Shown here in pieces: positions 33,809-43,439 of a stretch of DNA of 64,000 nt. Below the pieces are notes generated by a model. The model saw only the letters and a list, made by a program, of their open reading frames with translations, made no database searches and was not told the DNA's origin. Every line of letters starts with the position of its first letter. Positions within the stretch are counted from its first letter, which is position 1. The DNA is taken from the NCBI RefSeq assembly GCF_040712085.1, contig NZ_JBFCVK010000005.1:287393-351392 (forward strand). The letters are read 5' to 3'. The DNA is from Aquibaculum sediminis (lineage in GTDB: Bacteria > Pseudomonadota > Alphaproteobacteria > Kiloniellales > DSM-21159). The position numbers and the translations under genes are program-made.

Positions 33809-35095
33809 TCAGACAGCGGCCCGAGCCGCCTGTGGCGCCGCGAAGCGCTCACAGACCTGCTCGAAGGACTCGACCCCGCTGAGCGGCCCGAGGGCAACCA
33901 AGGTCGGACGGCTGGCAAGCAGGCGTCGGGCAACCCGGGAAATATCCGCCTGGTCCACGGCCTCCACCTTGGCAAGGATCTCCTCGGCCGAAAGCGGACG
34001 GCCATGCACGAGAATTTGATTGGCCAGATGCTCGACGCGGTTCTCGTTGCGCTCCCGCCCCATGGCGATGCTCGCGCGCAGCTGGGCCTTGGCGCGCGCC
34101 AGTTCGGCGTCGCTCAGCCCCTCTTCCGCCACCCGCTGCCACTCGTCGCAGAGCACGGGCAGAAGCTCGCGCGCCTCACGCTCGCCGGTGCCGGCATAGA
34201 CACCGAAGATTCCGCTGTCCACCTGTGCCGCGGCGAAGGAGAAGACAGAGTAGACCAGCCCGCGGCGCTCGCGCAGCTCCTGGAAGAGGCGCGAGGACAT
34301 GCCGCCGCCGAAGGCGGTCGAGAAGGCGGCACAGGCGTGATAGTCGGAATCGCGAAAGCCGATGCCGTCGAAGCCAAGGATCAGATGCACCTGCTCCAGC
34401 TCACGGGCCTCGCGGTAGTCACCGCCGCGGTAATGCGGCTGGTCGATCGCCGCGCGACTCTCGCGCTGCAGGCCGGAGAAGTGGCGCTCCGCCAGGTCGA
34501 CCAGGCGCGCATGCTCCACCGCGCCGGCTGCTGCGAGCACGATGCAGTCTCCGCCGTAGTTGGCCTGCTGGAAACCGCGCACGGCCTCGCGGTCCAGCCG
34601 AGCCACGATGTCCGGCCGGCCGAGCACCGGTCGCCCGACGCCTTGATCCGGGAAGGCGGTTTCCTGAAAGTGGTCGAAAATGATGTCGTCGGGCGTATCG
34701 GCCGCCTGCCCGATCTCCTGCAACACCACCTGGCGCTCGCGCTCCAGCTCCGCGTCCTCAAAGAGAGAGTTCTGCAGAATGTCGGCGATGAGCTCCAGGC
34801 CCAGCGGCAGGTCTTCGGTCAGCACCTTGGCATGATAGGCGGTGATCTCGCGGCCCGTATAGGCGTTGAGGTGACCACCCACCGCCTCAATCTGCTCGGC
34901 GATGTCCTGCGCCGAGCGGCTGGGGGTGCCCTTGAAGAGCATGTGCTCCAGCAGGTGCGCCACACCGTTGGTCTGCGGCGTCTCGTGCCGGGTGCCGACG
35001 CCGATCCACACGCCCAGCGACACAGACTGGGCTTCCGCCATGCTGTCGCTGGCGACCGTCAGCCCATTGGCGAGCCGCGTAACCTCCACCGTCAT
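33809..35095 (-). CDS. M16-family zinc metallopeptidase
   Basis: A 428-residue pitrilysin/processing-peptidase-like protein. The inverted zinc motif HLLEH (in GVAHLLEHMLFKGT) with a downstream Glu in the HLNAYTGREITAYHAKVL and QEIGQAAD region marks an active M16 peptidase; the C-terminal half has GGGMSSRLFQELRERRGLVYSV. No signal peptide. The ATG at 35095 overlaps the thrC stop (ATGA), so it is coupled to thrC; the longer frame to 35176 is antisense-free but unsupported. Substrates are unknown; it is related to the mitochondrial processing peptidase beta subunit. Confidence 0.93.
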   Translation of the reverse strand: MTVEVTRLANGLTVASDSMAEAQSVSLGVWIGVGTRHETPQTNGVAHLLEHMLFKGTPSRSAQDIAEQIEAVGGHLNAYTGREITAYHAKVLTEDLPLGLELIADILQNSLFEDAELERERQVVLQEIGQAADTPDDIIFDHFQETAFPDQGVGRPVLGRPDIVARLDREAVRGFQQANYGGDCIVLAAAGAVEHARLVDLAERHFSGLQRESRAAIDQPHYRGGDYREARELEQVHLILGFDGIGFRDSDYHACAAFSTAFGGGMSSRLFQELRERRGLVYSVFSFAAAQVDSGIFGVYAGTGEREARELLPVLCDEWQRVAEEGLSDAELARAKAQLRASIAMGRERNENRVEHLANQILVHGRPLSAEEILAKVEAVDQADISRVARRLLASRPTLVALGPLSGVESFEQVCERFAAPQAARAAV

Positions 35096-36501
35096 GCCGC
35101 CTCCGTCTGCACGCGTGCGCGCGCGCCGATGAAGGCCTTGAGCTGCGCCTCGTCGGCGGGCACGACCGTCAGGCACTCCGGACGCTCATGCAGGTCCGCC
35201 AAGCGCGGCGGCAGGGCCGGCCGCTGGCCGATGGCGCGCTCCACGGCATCGGGGAACTTGGCTGGATGGGCAGTGGCCAGGGTGATCATCGGCACCGCCG
35301 GATCGCCCCGTCTCTCCCGCGCGGCCGCCAGACCGACAGCGCTGTGCGGATCGAGCACCGCGCCACAGGCCGCATAGCAGCGCGCGATCTCCGCCACGGT
35401 CCCCGCGTCGTCGAGCCTGTAGCCATCAAAGCCGGCGCGCACCTGCTCCATGACCGAATCCGGCAGGGCGAAACGCCCCTCGCGCCGGAAAGTGGTCAAG
35501 GTTTCGGCCACCGCAGCCCCCTGCCCGTCCAGCAGCTCGAACAGCAGCCGCTCGAAGTTGCTCGACACCTGGATGTCCATCGAGGGCGAGAGCGTCGGCA
35601 CCACGGTTTCAATCGCCATTTCTCCGCGCTCGAAGAAGCGGGCCAGGATGTCGTTGCTGTTGGAGGCGACCACCAGCCGCTCCATCGGCAGCCCCATGCA
35701 GCGCGCGGCGTGACCGGCGAAGACATTGCCGAAGTTGCCCGTGGGCACGGCAAAGGCTACCCGCCGCTCCGGCGCGCCCAAAGCCACCGCCGAGGCCACG
35801 TAGTAGACGATCTGGGCCATGACCCGGGCCCAGTTGATCGAGTTGACCGCCGAGAGGTGCAGACCGTCGCGGAAACCATGGTCGTTGAAGCAGGCCTTCA
35901 CCAGATCCTGGCAGTCGTCGAAGGTGCCGCGGACCGCCAGATTGTGGACGTTGTCGGCCTGCACCGTGGTCATCTGCCGGCGCTGTACCTCGGAGACACG
36001 GCCCTCGGGGTGCAGCATGAAGAGATCGACGCGGCTGCGCCCGGCAAAGGCCTCTACGGCCGCCGCGCCGGTATCGCCCGACGTGGCGCCCAGAATGGTC
36101 ACCCGCTCATCCCGGGCTTCCAGCACCGCATCGAAAATGCGGCCCAGGAACTGCATGGCCACGTCCTTGAAGGCCAGCGTGGGCCCGTGGAACAGTTCCA
36201 GCAGCCATTCATTGGCGTCCAGCTGACGCAGCGGGGTCACCGCGCTGTGCTCAAAGCCGGCGTAAGCCTCGGCCACCAACTGGTCGAAGCGATCCTCGAC
36301 CGCGGAACCCGCCACGAAAGGGCGCATCACTTCCGCGGCAAGCTGCGGATAGGACAGTCCGGCAAGGCTGCGCAGGCGGTCCGGCGTCAACGCGGGCCAG
36401 CTTTCCGGCAGATAGAGGCCGCCATCGCGCGCCAGACCGGCCAACAACACCTCGTCGAAACCCAACGCCGGCGCCTGGCCGCGGGTGGAGATATAACGCA
36501 T
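35092..36501 (-). CDS. thrC: Threonine synthase
   Basis: A 469-residue PLP enzyme converting O-phosphohomoserine to threonine. The PLP lysine is Lys112 in HGPTLAFKDVAMQFLG; also seen are ILGATSGDTGAAAVEAF and FAVPTGNFGNVFAGHAARCMGLPMERLVVASNSND. It begins MRYISTRGQAPALGF, the typical N-terminus, which fixes the start at 36501. First gene of a minus-strand run with the M16 peptidase and the RimJ-like gene. Divergent from the aldo/keto reductase across 295 bases that hold no other gene. Confidence 0.96.
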   Translation of the reverse strand: MRYISTRGQAPALGFDEVLLAGLARDGGLYLPESWPALTPDRLRSLAGLSYPQLAAEVMRPFVAGSAVEDRFDQLVAEAYAGFEHSAVTPLRQLDANEWLLELFHGPTLAFKDVAMQFLGRIFDAVLEARDERVTILGATSGDTGAAAVEAFAGRSRVDLFMLHPEGRVSEVQRRQMTTVQADNVHNLAVRGTFDDCQDLVKACFNDHGFRDGLHLSAVNSINWARVMAQIVYYVASAVALGAPERRVAFAVPTGNFGNVFAGHAARCMGLPMERLVVASNSNDILARFFERGEMAIETVVPTLSPSMDIQVSSNFERLLFELLDGQGAAVAETLTTFRREGRFALPDSVMEQVRAGFDGYRLDDAGTVAEIARCYAACGAVLDPHSAVGLAAARERRGDPAVPMITLATAHPAKFPDAVERAIGQRPALPPRLADLHERPECLTVVPADEAQLKAFIGARARVQTEAA

Positions 36502-36796
36502 GCTTGATTTATCCGTGCCGGGAGCGTGATCCGCCCGGCCCGCTTGACCTGAAGGGAACATCGAACTCCGTTGTATCCTGTCTCATCCCGCCGGCAAGGG
36601 CCGAAACCCGGCCAGACAGGCTCCATAAGGCGGCACTCTAGTCCTGCCTCCGCGGACGAACAAGGCAGCGGTGACACGCCATTGGGATTGATCCTGGCCC
36701 GCTGGCCCCTCACCTTTGCAGGAATCGGCGGCGCGCCCCAGGCAGCGCTTCAGGACCGGGCCAGGACCGGGGAGGCAAGCAGGAGGGTCACTTTCC

Positions 36797-37642
36797 ATGA
36801 CAGCAGACAGTCCCAGTATCACCTTTCCCGATGGCACCAGCGTTCCGAAACTCGGCCTTGGCACCTGGGGCATGGGCGAACGCTCGCAGGAGCGCGCCCG
36901 CGAGGTCCGGGCGCTGCAAGCCGGACTGGACCGCGGCCTGACGCTCGTCGACACCGCGGAGATGTATGGCTCCGGCGGCGCCGAAGAGGTGGTGGGCGAA
37001 GCCATTACCGGCCGACGGGACTCGGTGTTCCTGGTCACCAAGGTGCTGCCGCACAACGCCAGCCGCGAGGGCACCCGGCGCGCCTGCGAAGCGAGCCTGC
37101 GCCGCATGGGCACGGATCGGCTCGATCTCTACCTGCTGCACTGGCGCGGCAGCTGGCCGCTGGAGGAAACGCTGGAGGCCTTCGCGGCGTTGCAGGCAGA
37201 GGGCAAGATCCGCGCCTGGGGCGTGAGCAATCTCGACATGGAGGACTGCCAGGAGCTCGACGCGCTTCCGGGCAGCGAGGGCCTGGCCACCAATCAGCTG
37301 CTCTATAATCTCTCGCGCCGCGGCATCGAGGCCGACCTGCTGCCCTGGTGCCAGGCGCGCGGCGTGCCGGTGATGGCCTATTCACCCATCGAACAGGGGC
37401 GGCTGCTGCGCCAACGCCCCCTGAAGCGCATCGCACAGCGCCACGAGGCGACGGCGGCCCAGATCGCCCTTGCCTGGCTGCTGCGTCAGGAGGGGGTGCT
37501 TCCCATCCCAAAGGCCAGCGATCTGGGCCACCTGGAGGAGAACATTGCGGCCTTGTCGGAGGAGTTGACGCAAGAGGATCTCGAGGAGCTGGACCAGGGC
37601 TTTCCACCGCCCGACGGCCCGCAGCCGCTGGACATCCTCTAG
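36797..37642 (+). CDS. Aldo/keto reductase
   Basis: A 281-residue NADPH-dependent oxidoreductase with the catalytic set Asp and Tyr in LVDTAEMYGSGGAEE, Lys in LVTKVLPHNAS and His in LYLLHWRGSWPLEE; the NADP-binding loop is IPKASDLGHLEENIAAL. Start at 36797 is set by AGGAGGG. Stands upstream of a peptide-type ABC importer, 52 bases away, and may share its transcript. Substrate unknown. Confidence 0.92.
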   Translation: MTADSPSITFPDGTSVPKLGLGTWGMGERSQERAREVRALQAGLDRGLTLVDTAEMYGSGGAEEVVGEAITGRRDSVFLVTKVLPHNASREGTRRACEASLRRMGTDRLDLYLLHWRGSWPLEETLEAFAALQAEGKIRAWGVSNLDMEDCQELDALPGSEGLATNQLLYNLSRRGIEADLLPWCQARGVPVMAYSPIEQGRLLRQRPLKRIAQRHEATAAQIALAWLLRQEGVLPIPKASDLGHLEENIAALSEELTQEDLEELDQGFPPPDGPQPLDIL

Positions 37643-37694
37643 GCACAAGAGACAGGACGGAGTTCACCGACGTTTCACGAACAGCAAGCGGGGG

Positions 37695-39398
37695 ATGAGG
37701 GATATGGGCGATGTCAGCCGAGGCATTCTTGTCGCAGCCATAGTCGGGGTGGCGAGTTTCGCCGGCGCGGTGTTGCAATCGGATAGAGCAGCCGCGGCCG
37801 GCGGCGACGGGGAACTGACCATCGGCATCACCCAGTTTCCCGGCACGCTGCACCCCAACATCGATGCCATGGCCGCGAAGTACTACGTGCTCGCCATGAC
37901 CAACCGCCCGCTCAGTCACTTCGATCACGACTGGGAACCGAGCTGCATGCTCTGCACCGAGCTGCCGACCCTGGAGAACGGCCTGGTCGAGCGTGAGGCC
38001 CTGCCCGACGGCGGCGAGGGATTGGCCATCACGTTGGAGCTGCATCCCGAGGCGACTTGGGGCGACGGCACCCCGGTGACCACCGAGGACGTGGTCTTCA
38101 CCTGGGAGGTGGGGCGCCACTCGGGCTCCGGCATCTCCAACGCAGAGCTCTATCGCCGGCTGCTGGAGGTGCGCGTGCATGACGAAAAGCGCTTCACCTT
38201 CCTGACCGACCGCGTGACGTTTCAGTACAACGTCTTTGCCGACTTCCGTCTGCTGCCGGCCCACATCGAGCGACCGATATTCGAGGCCGCTCCCGACGCC
38301 TATCGCAACCGCACCGCCTTCGATGCCGATCCCACCAATCCTGCGCTTTCCTGGGGCCCCTACCGCATCACCGACATCACGCCGGGCGCCGAGATCTCCC
38401 TGGAACTGAACGAAACCTGGTACGGACAGCCGCCGGCCTTCGATCGCATCACCGTACGCGCCATCGAGAACAGCGCCGCCCTGGAGGCCAACCTGCTCTC
38501 CGGCTCGATCGACATGATCGCCGGCGAACTGGGGCTGGAGGTGGACCAGGCCATGGCGCTGGAGCCGCGACTGGGCGGGAACTACCAGGTGGAATACGTG
38601 CCCGGCCTCTTCTACGAGCACATCGACCTGCTGCTCGACAATCCGATCCTGGCCGATCGCTCGGTGCGACAGGCCCTGCTCTATGCCGTCGACCGGGAGG
38701 CAGTCTCCGAGCGGCTGTTCGGCGGTCACAATCCGGTCGCCCACAGCAGCGTCTCGCCCCTGGACCGTGTCCACACTGAAGACATCCAGCACTACGCCTA
38801 CGACCCGGAGCGTGCCGGGGCATTGCTCGACGAGGCCGGCTGGTCGGAGCTGCGCGACGGCGTGCGGCACAATGCCGAGGGCGAGGCGCTGCGGCTCGAT
38901 TTCATGACCACCGCCGGCAACCGCACCCGCGAGCTGCTGCAGCAGGTGCTCCAAAGCCAGTGGCGCGAGGTGGGGATCGACGCGCGCATTCGCAACGAGA
39001 CGCCGCGGGTCTTCTTCGGCCAGACCCTGGACCGCCGCAACTACGGCGCCATGGCGCTCTTCGCCTGGCTTTCCTCGCCCGAAAACGTGCCCCGCACCAC
39101 GCTGCATTCCGAAGAGATCCCCGCGGCCGACAATGGCTGGACCGGACAGAACTACCCCGGCTTCAGTGACCCACGGGTGGACGAACTGATCGACCGCATC
39201 GAGGTGGAACTCGACCCGGAAGCCCGGCTGGAGCTGTGGCACGAGCTGCAGGCCATCTACGCCGAGGAGCTGCCCGCCCTGCCGCTCTTCTGGCGGGCCC
39301 AGCCCTTCATCGTGCCGGACTGGCTGGCCGGACTGCACCCGACCGGGCATATGCTCGCCTCCAGCAACTGGGTCGAGGAGTGGCATCGCCGTGACTGA
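37695..39398 (+). CDS. ABC transporter substrate-binding protein, peptide/nickel family (family 5)
   Basis: A 567-residue exported binding protein. The N-terminus has a hydrophobic signal (GILVAAIVGVASFAGAVLQSDRAAAA). The mature part shows the SBP_bac_5 pattern: LHPEATWGDGTPVTTEDVVFTWE, LSWGPYRITDITPG, DRSVRQALLYAVDREAVSERLFGG and YDPERAGALLDEAGW. Two ATGs (37695 and 37704) are possible. It is followed by two permease genes but no ATPase gene. Ligands of the family are di- or oligopeptides, nickel or others; the sequence does not tell which. Confidence 0.92.
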   Translation: MRDMGDVSRGILVAAIVGVASFAGAVLQSDRAAAAGGDGELTIGITQFPGTLHPNIDAMAAKYYVLAMTNRPLSHFDHDWEPSCMLCTELPTLENGLVEREALPDGGEGLAITLELHPEATWGDGTPVTTEDVVFTWEVGRHSGSGISNAELYRRLLEVRVHDEKRFTFLTDRVTFQYNVFADFRLLPAHIERPIFEAAPDAYRNRTAFDADPTNPALSWGPYRITDITPGAEISLELNETWYGQPPAFDRITVRAIENSAALEANLLSGSIDMIAGELGLEVDQAMALEPRLGGNYQVEYVPGLFYEHIDLLLDNPILADRSVRQALLYAVDREAVSERLFGGHNPVAHSSVSPLDRVHTEDIQHYAYDPERAGALLDEAGWSELRDGVRHNAEGEALRLDFMTTAGNRTRELLQQVLQSQWREVGIDARIRNETPRVFFGQTLDRRNYGAMALFAWLSSPENVPRTTLHSEEIPAADNGWTGQNYPGFSDPRVDELIDRIEVELDPEARLELWHELQAIYAEELPALPLFWRAQPFIVPDWLAGLHPTGHMLASSNWVEEWHRRD

Positions 39399-39433
39399 GC
39401 TGTGATGGCGCCGGCCGCAAAGATCGAGATCCC

Positions 39434-40378
39434 ATGAGCCGCTTCCTGCTGCAGCGCCTGCTCGAATCCCTGCTGGTGCTCGCGCTCATGTCCTTCCTGG
39501 TCTATCTGCTGATCGGGCTGATGCCGGGCGACCCGATCGACATCATGATCTCCGGCGATCCCAACATGAGCGCGGCCGACGCCGAGCGCCTGCGCGCCGT
39601 CTACGGCCTGGACCAACCGCTGCTCGCCCGCTACTGGGCCTGGCTGACCTCCGTCCTGTCGGGCGACCTGGGCTACTCGCGCCTCTTCAACCGCCCGGTG
39701 GAGACAATTCTGTTGCCGCGCCTGGGCAACACCCTGTTGCTGATGGGCGCCGCCCTGCTGCTGGCACTGATCGTTGCGCTCCCTCTGGGCGTCGCGGCTG
39801 CGCGGCGGCCCGGCAGCCTCCTGGATGTCAGCGTCAATCTCGGCGCCTTCGCCGGCGCCTCGCTGCCGCCCTTCTGGCTGGCCATCCTGCTGATCCTGCT
39901 TTTTGCCGTGTACCTCGGCTGGCTACCGGCCGGCGGCATGGGGGACGGCAGCTTGGCGGAGCGCCTGCGCCACATGATCCTGCCGGTCGTGGCGCTCTCG
40001 GTTGCCAGCGTCGCGGGCCTGCTGCGCCACATCCGCGCCGCCCTGCGCGAAGCCCTGCGCCAGGACTATGTGCGCACTGCCCGGGCCAAGGGCCTCTCCG
40101 ACCGCCAGGTCGTCTATCGCCACGCCCTGCGCAACGCCATGATCCCGGTGGTGACCATCCTGGCGCTGGACCTGGGCATGCTGTTCAGCGGCGCGCTGAT
40201 CACCGAGACGGTCTTCGGCTGGCTCGGCATGGGCAAGACCATTTACGACGCCATCATGGGCAATGACTACAACCTCGCCCTCATCGGTCTGCTGCTGGCC
40301 ACGGGTACGGTGCTGCTGGCCAATCTATTGGCCGATCTCGTCTATGCCTGGCTCGACCCGAGGATCGAGTATCGATGA
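39434..40378 (+). CDS. ABC transporter permease, DppB type
   Basis: A 314-residue inner-membrane protein with six predicted helices, the N-terminal RFLLQRLLESLLVLALMSFLVYLL segment and the EAA-loop region RAALREALRQDYVRTARAKGLSDRQVVYRHALRNAMIPVV. It overlaps the next permease by four bases (ATGA). Partner of the binding protein upstream and of the DppC-type permease downstream. Confidence 0.94.
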   Translation: MSRFLLQRLLESLLVLALMSFLVYLLIGLMPGDPIDIMISGDPNMSAADAERLRAVYGLDQPLLARYWAWLTSVLSGDLGYSRLFNRPVETILLPRLGNTLLLMGAALLLALIVALPLGVAAARRPGSLLDVSVNLGAFAGASLPPFWLAILLILLFAVYLGWLPAGGMGDGSLAERLRHMILPVVALSVASVAGLLRHIRAALREALRQDYVRTARAKGLSDRQVVYRHALRNAMIPVVTILALDLGMLFSGALITETVFGWLGMGKTIYDAIMGNDYNLALIGLLLATGTVLLANLLADLVYAWLDPRIEYR

Positions 40379-41328
40379 GCGACAGCCACGGTCTCGCCGC
40401 AGAGAGACGCGCCGCGCTTGCCCCCTCGGCCTCGCCACGGCGACTGGCCTGGCAGCGGTTCTTGCGCCATCCGGCGGCGCTGCCCTCCCTGGTCCTGCTG
40501 CTGCTCCTGACGCTCGGTGCCCTGGCGGCGCCGCTGGTAGAGCAGATCCTGGGGGTGGATGCGACACGCGCCGACCTGCTCGGCCGCTATGAGGTGCCCT
40601 CGGCCGGACACCCGCTGGGCAAGGACGAACTGGGTCGCGACCTGCTGGTGCGTCTGCTCTACGGCGGGCGCATCTCGCTTGCCGTCGGGCTGGCCGCCGC
40701 CCTGGCCGCCATGGTAATCGGCAGCCTGTTGGGCCTCCTGGCCGGCTACTTCGGCGGCCGCCTCGATGCCCTGCTGATGCGCCTGGCCGACACGGTCATC
40801 GCCCTGCCCCTGCTGCCGCTGCTGATCGTGCTGGCCGCCGTCGACTTCACCAAGCTGGGACTGCCGGAATCCGCCGCCCGTTCGGAGATGGCGAGCTTCT
40901 GGCAGATCGTCATCCTGATCAGCCTCTTCGGCTGGACGACGGTGGCGCGCCTCGTGCGCGGTGCGGTGATGAGCCTGAAGCGCCGCGAGTTCGTGCGCGC
41001 GGCCGAAGCCCTCGGCGCCGGGCCCTGGCGCATCATGCTGCGCCACCTGCTGCCGAACGCCGTCTCGCCGATCCTGGTGGCGACCACACTGTCCATCGGC
41101 AACGTGATCCTGCTGGAATCGGTGCTGTCCTTCCTCGGACTGGGCATCCAGCCACCACTGCCCAGTTGGGGCAACATGCTGAGCGGTGCCCAGGAAACCC
41201 TCTGGGCCGCGCCCCGCCTGGCGGTGCTGCCGGGGCTGCTGATCTTCGTGACGGTGATCGCCTTCAATTTCCTCGGCGATGCTTTGCAGGATGCCTTCGA
41301 TCCCCGGGCCTCCATCACGCAGCGGTGA
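40375..41328 (+). CDS. ABC transporter permease, DppC type
   Basis: A 317-residue inner-membrane protein with the DppC/OppC N-terminal segment (RFLRHPAALPSLVLLLLLTLGALAAPL), HPLGKDELGRDLLVRLLYGGRISLAVGL, and the EAA loop REFVRAAEALGAGPWRIMLRHLLPN followed by LSFLGLGIQPPLPSWGNML. Expected ATP-binding subunits (DppD/DppF) are not adjacent: the next gene is an aldolase on the other strand, so the importer must borrow ATPases from elsewhere. Confidence 0.94.
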   Translation: MSDSHGLAAERRAALAPSASPRRLAWQRFLRHPAALPSLVLLLLLTLGALAAPLVEQILGVDATRADLLGRYEVPSAGHPLGKDELGRDLLVRLLYGGRISLAVGLAAALAAMVIGSLLGLLAGYFGGRLDALLMRLADTVIALPLLPLLIVLAAVDFTKLGLPESAARSEMASFWQIVILISLFGWTTVARLVRGAVMSLKRREFVRAAEALGAGPWRIMLRHLLPNAVSPILVATTLSIGNVILLESVLSFLGLGIQPPLPSWGNMLSGAQETLWAAPRLAVLPGLLIFVTVIAFNFLGDALQDAFDPRASITQR

Positions 41329-41366
41329 GGCGGCCCGGGAGTGAGGCTTTCATGCCCGCGCCCAGG

Positions 41367-42125
41367 TCAGGCGCGCATCTCGGCCACGGTCTGCGCCGCA
41401 CCGGCGGCGATGAAGCGGGCGTCGGAGCCGATGGTCACCAGACGGAAGCCCTTCTCGATCATCTGTCGGGCATAGGCCGTGCTGCCGTTGTGGATGCCGG
41501 CGACCAGACCGTGCTCCCGGGCCTTGGCCAGAACGAGATCGATCGCCTCCACCAGCTCCGGCTCCTGCCGGTCGAAGCCCGGCGCGTAGCCCAGTGCCGA
41601 GGCCAGATCGGAGGGCCCGACGTAGACGCCATCCAGACCCTCGACCGACATGATGGCATCCAGATTGTCCAGCGCGCGGCGGGTTTCCACCATGGCAAAG
41701 ACCGCCACGGTCTCGTTGGCATGGGCCGGATAGTCCGCACCGCCATAGAGGCTGGCGCGGATCGGCCCGAAGCTGCGCCCGCCCAGCGGCGGATAGCGGC
41801 AGGCGGAGACCAGGCGCGCGGCTTCCTCGCCATCGTTGATCATGGGGCAGATCACGCCATAGGCACCGGCGTCGAGCATCTTCATCAGGATGCCCGGCTC
41901 CAGCCAGGGCACCCGGACCATGGGCACGGTGTCGGTGGTCGAGATGGCCTGCAACAGGGTCACGGCGGTCTGGTAGTCGACCACCCCGTGCTGCAAGTCG
42001 ATGGTCAGGGAATCCCATCCCTGATGGGCCATCACCTCGGCCGCAAAGGAGGAGGGAACGGCGCACCAGCCGTTCACCGCCGCCTTATCCGCCGCCCAGA
42101 GTCGCCTCAGAAGATTCTCGCGCAT
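41367..42125 (-). CDS. HpcH/HpaI aldolase family protein
   Basis: A 252-residue TIM-barrel class II pyruvate aldolase. Seen are DSLTIDLQHGVVDYQTAV (the HG base region), MVRVPWLEPGILMKMLDAGAYGVICPMIND, the metal-binding AMVETRRALDNLDAIMSVEGLDGVYVGPSDLASALG with its Glu and Asp, and the Arg-rich GPIRASLYG loop. It cleaves a 4-hydroxy-2-oxo acid to pyruvate and an aldehyde. ATG 42125 is preferred to a TTG at 42143. Substrate not determinable; the family includes 2-dehydro-3-deoxyglucarate and 4-hydroxy-2-oxoheptanedioate aldolases. Confidence 0.9.
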   Translation of the reverse strand: MRENLLRRLWAADKAAVNGWCAVPSSFAAEVMAHQGWDSLTIDLQHGVVDYQTAVTLLQAISTTDTVPMVRVPWLEPGILMKMLDAGAYGVICPMINDGEEAARLVSACRYPPLGGRSFGPIRASLYGGADYPAHANETVAVFAMVETRRALDNLDAIMSVEGLDGVYVGPSDLASALGYAPGFDRQEPELVEAIDLVLAKAREHGLVAGIHNGSTAYARQMIEKGFRLVTIGSDARFIAAGAAQTVAEMRA

Positions 42126-42219
42126 TGTCGTTTCCGTCTCCAATGATCACCAGCAAGAGCGCGGGCGCGAGTATGACGGCTTCAACCGACGGGGAAAACG
42201 ACGATCACCCGAAAAGTCC

Positions 42220-43377
42220 CTATTGCGCCGCCGTTTCCCGCGGTGCCGAGAAGACTTCGGCGAGAAAGCGCCCGAGATCGACGTTGGAACGCGCGCGCAC
42301 CGCCTCGTCCCGGCCCATGAGATAGCCTTCGGAGCCGGCGCAAAGGCCCAGGATCAGCCGCCGGGTCAGGGGATCAGCCATGGGAATGAAGGTCCGCCCG
42401 CCGCGCACCCGGCCCGAAGCGGTGACGGTCAGTTCGCAGGGCGCGAGGTTGCGACCGGTTCGCCGCGGGCCCGGGCGTGCCCCGTCCCACTGGTGATAGG
42501 CACCCTCGTAGACGATCACCTCCACCTCGGCGCCGCCGTCGCGCAGTTCCTCGGCTACCGCTGCACAGCGCGCGGGGTCGGTGATCTCGTCCTCGCTGCC
42601 GATCAGCATCAGCAGCGGGGCACCGGTGGCGCGATTGTCGCGAAAACGAGCAATGCAGGGGCCATAGAATGTGGCGTGGCCGGCAAAGCGCCGGCCCTCG
42701 GGACTGTAGATCTCCGCCACCTGTTCGTAAGCGGCAAACATGGTGGCCATGGCACCGTAGGAAAAGCCGATCAGGGCGACCCGCTCGACATCCACCTCCG
42801 GCCGGTCATCGAGGTAGGCGAGCCCGGCAAAGGCATCCGCCAGAAGCATCGCCTCGGTGATCTCCAACAGCCTCTGAATGAAACCCCTCGCCATCTCCCG
42901 GCGATTACCGAAGGCGTCGAGCACCAGGGCTGCCACGCCCATGTCGGCGAACTGCCGGGCATAGGTCAGTTCCCGGGCGCCCATCACGCCGCCGGCCCCA
43001 TGCAACAGGACGACGGCCGGCACGGGCTCTTCGGTGTTCTCGGGAAGAAAGAGGCGGGCCGAGACCTCGCGCTTGGGCGCCGTGCCCACATGGCGCAGGG
43101 TGAAGGGATCCTCCGACTCGAAGCTCACCTGCTCTTCCCCTTGCGGGCCTGCACTGCCGCTGGGCCAGCTTTCCTGCAACAGGGCGGCTGCGGCATCGCG
43201 TGCCTGCGCCGGGCCGGAGGCGAATGCCAGCAGCAGTGCCAGCGCCAGAAGCGGGAAGATCAGAGCCGCTGAGCCGACCCTCCTGCCCCGCCAGCCCGTC
43301 CACGCAGCAGCCCCCTGCCCCCGCGAGTGAGGGGTCTGTGCAACGGGGCGGGGAACAATCAGCCGGATTGCAGTCAT
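42220..43377 (-). CDS. Exported dienelactone-hydrolase-family alpha/beta hydrolase
   Basis: A 385-residue protein with an N-terminal hydrophobic segment (GSAALIFPLLALALLLAFASGPAQA, cleavage likely after AQA), so probably periplasmic. The hydrolase core has VPAVVLLHGAGGVMG, nucleophile Ser in VALIGFSYGAMATMF, acid in LMLIGSEDEITDPARC and His in EGAYHQWDG. Natural substrate unknown; related secreted proteins are annotated dienelactone hydrolase. The start is uncertain because no strong ribosome-binding site precedes the ATG. Divergent from eipB across about 60 bases. Confidence 0.87.
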   Translation of the reverse strand: MTAIRLIVPRPVAQTPHSRGQGAAAWTGWRGRRVGSAALIFPLLALALLLAFASGPAQARDAAAALLQESWPSGSAGPQGEEQVSFESEDPFTLRHVGTAPKREVSARLFLPENTEEPVPAVVLLHGAGGVMGARELTYARQFADMGVAALVLDAFGNRREMARGFIQRLLEITEAMLLADAFAGLAYLDDRPEVDVERVALIGFSYGAMATMFAAYEQVAEIYSPEGRRFAGHATFYGPCIARFRDNRATGAPLLMLIGSEDEITDPARCAAVAEELRDGGAEVEVIVYEGAYHQWDGARPGPRRTGRNLAPCELTVTASGRVRGGRTFIPMADPLTRRLILGLCAGSEGYLMGRDEAVRARSNVDLGRFLAEVFSAPRETAAQ

Positions 43378-43439
43378 TCTTTTGCCTAAAAGGGGACGTT
43401 ATTGCTATAGCTGCAGGATAGGTGGCGAAGGGGTCGAAA

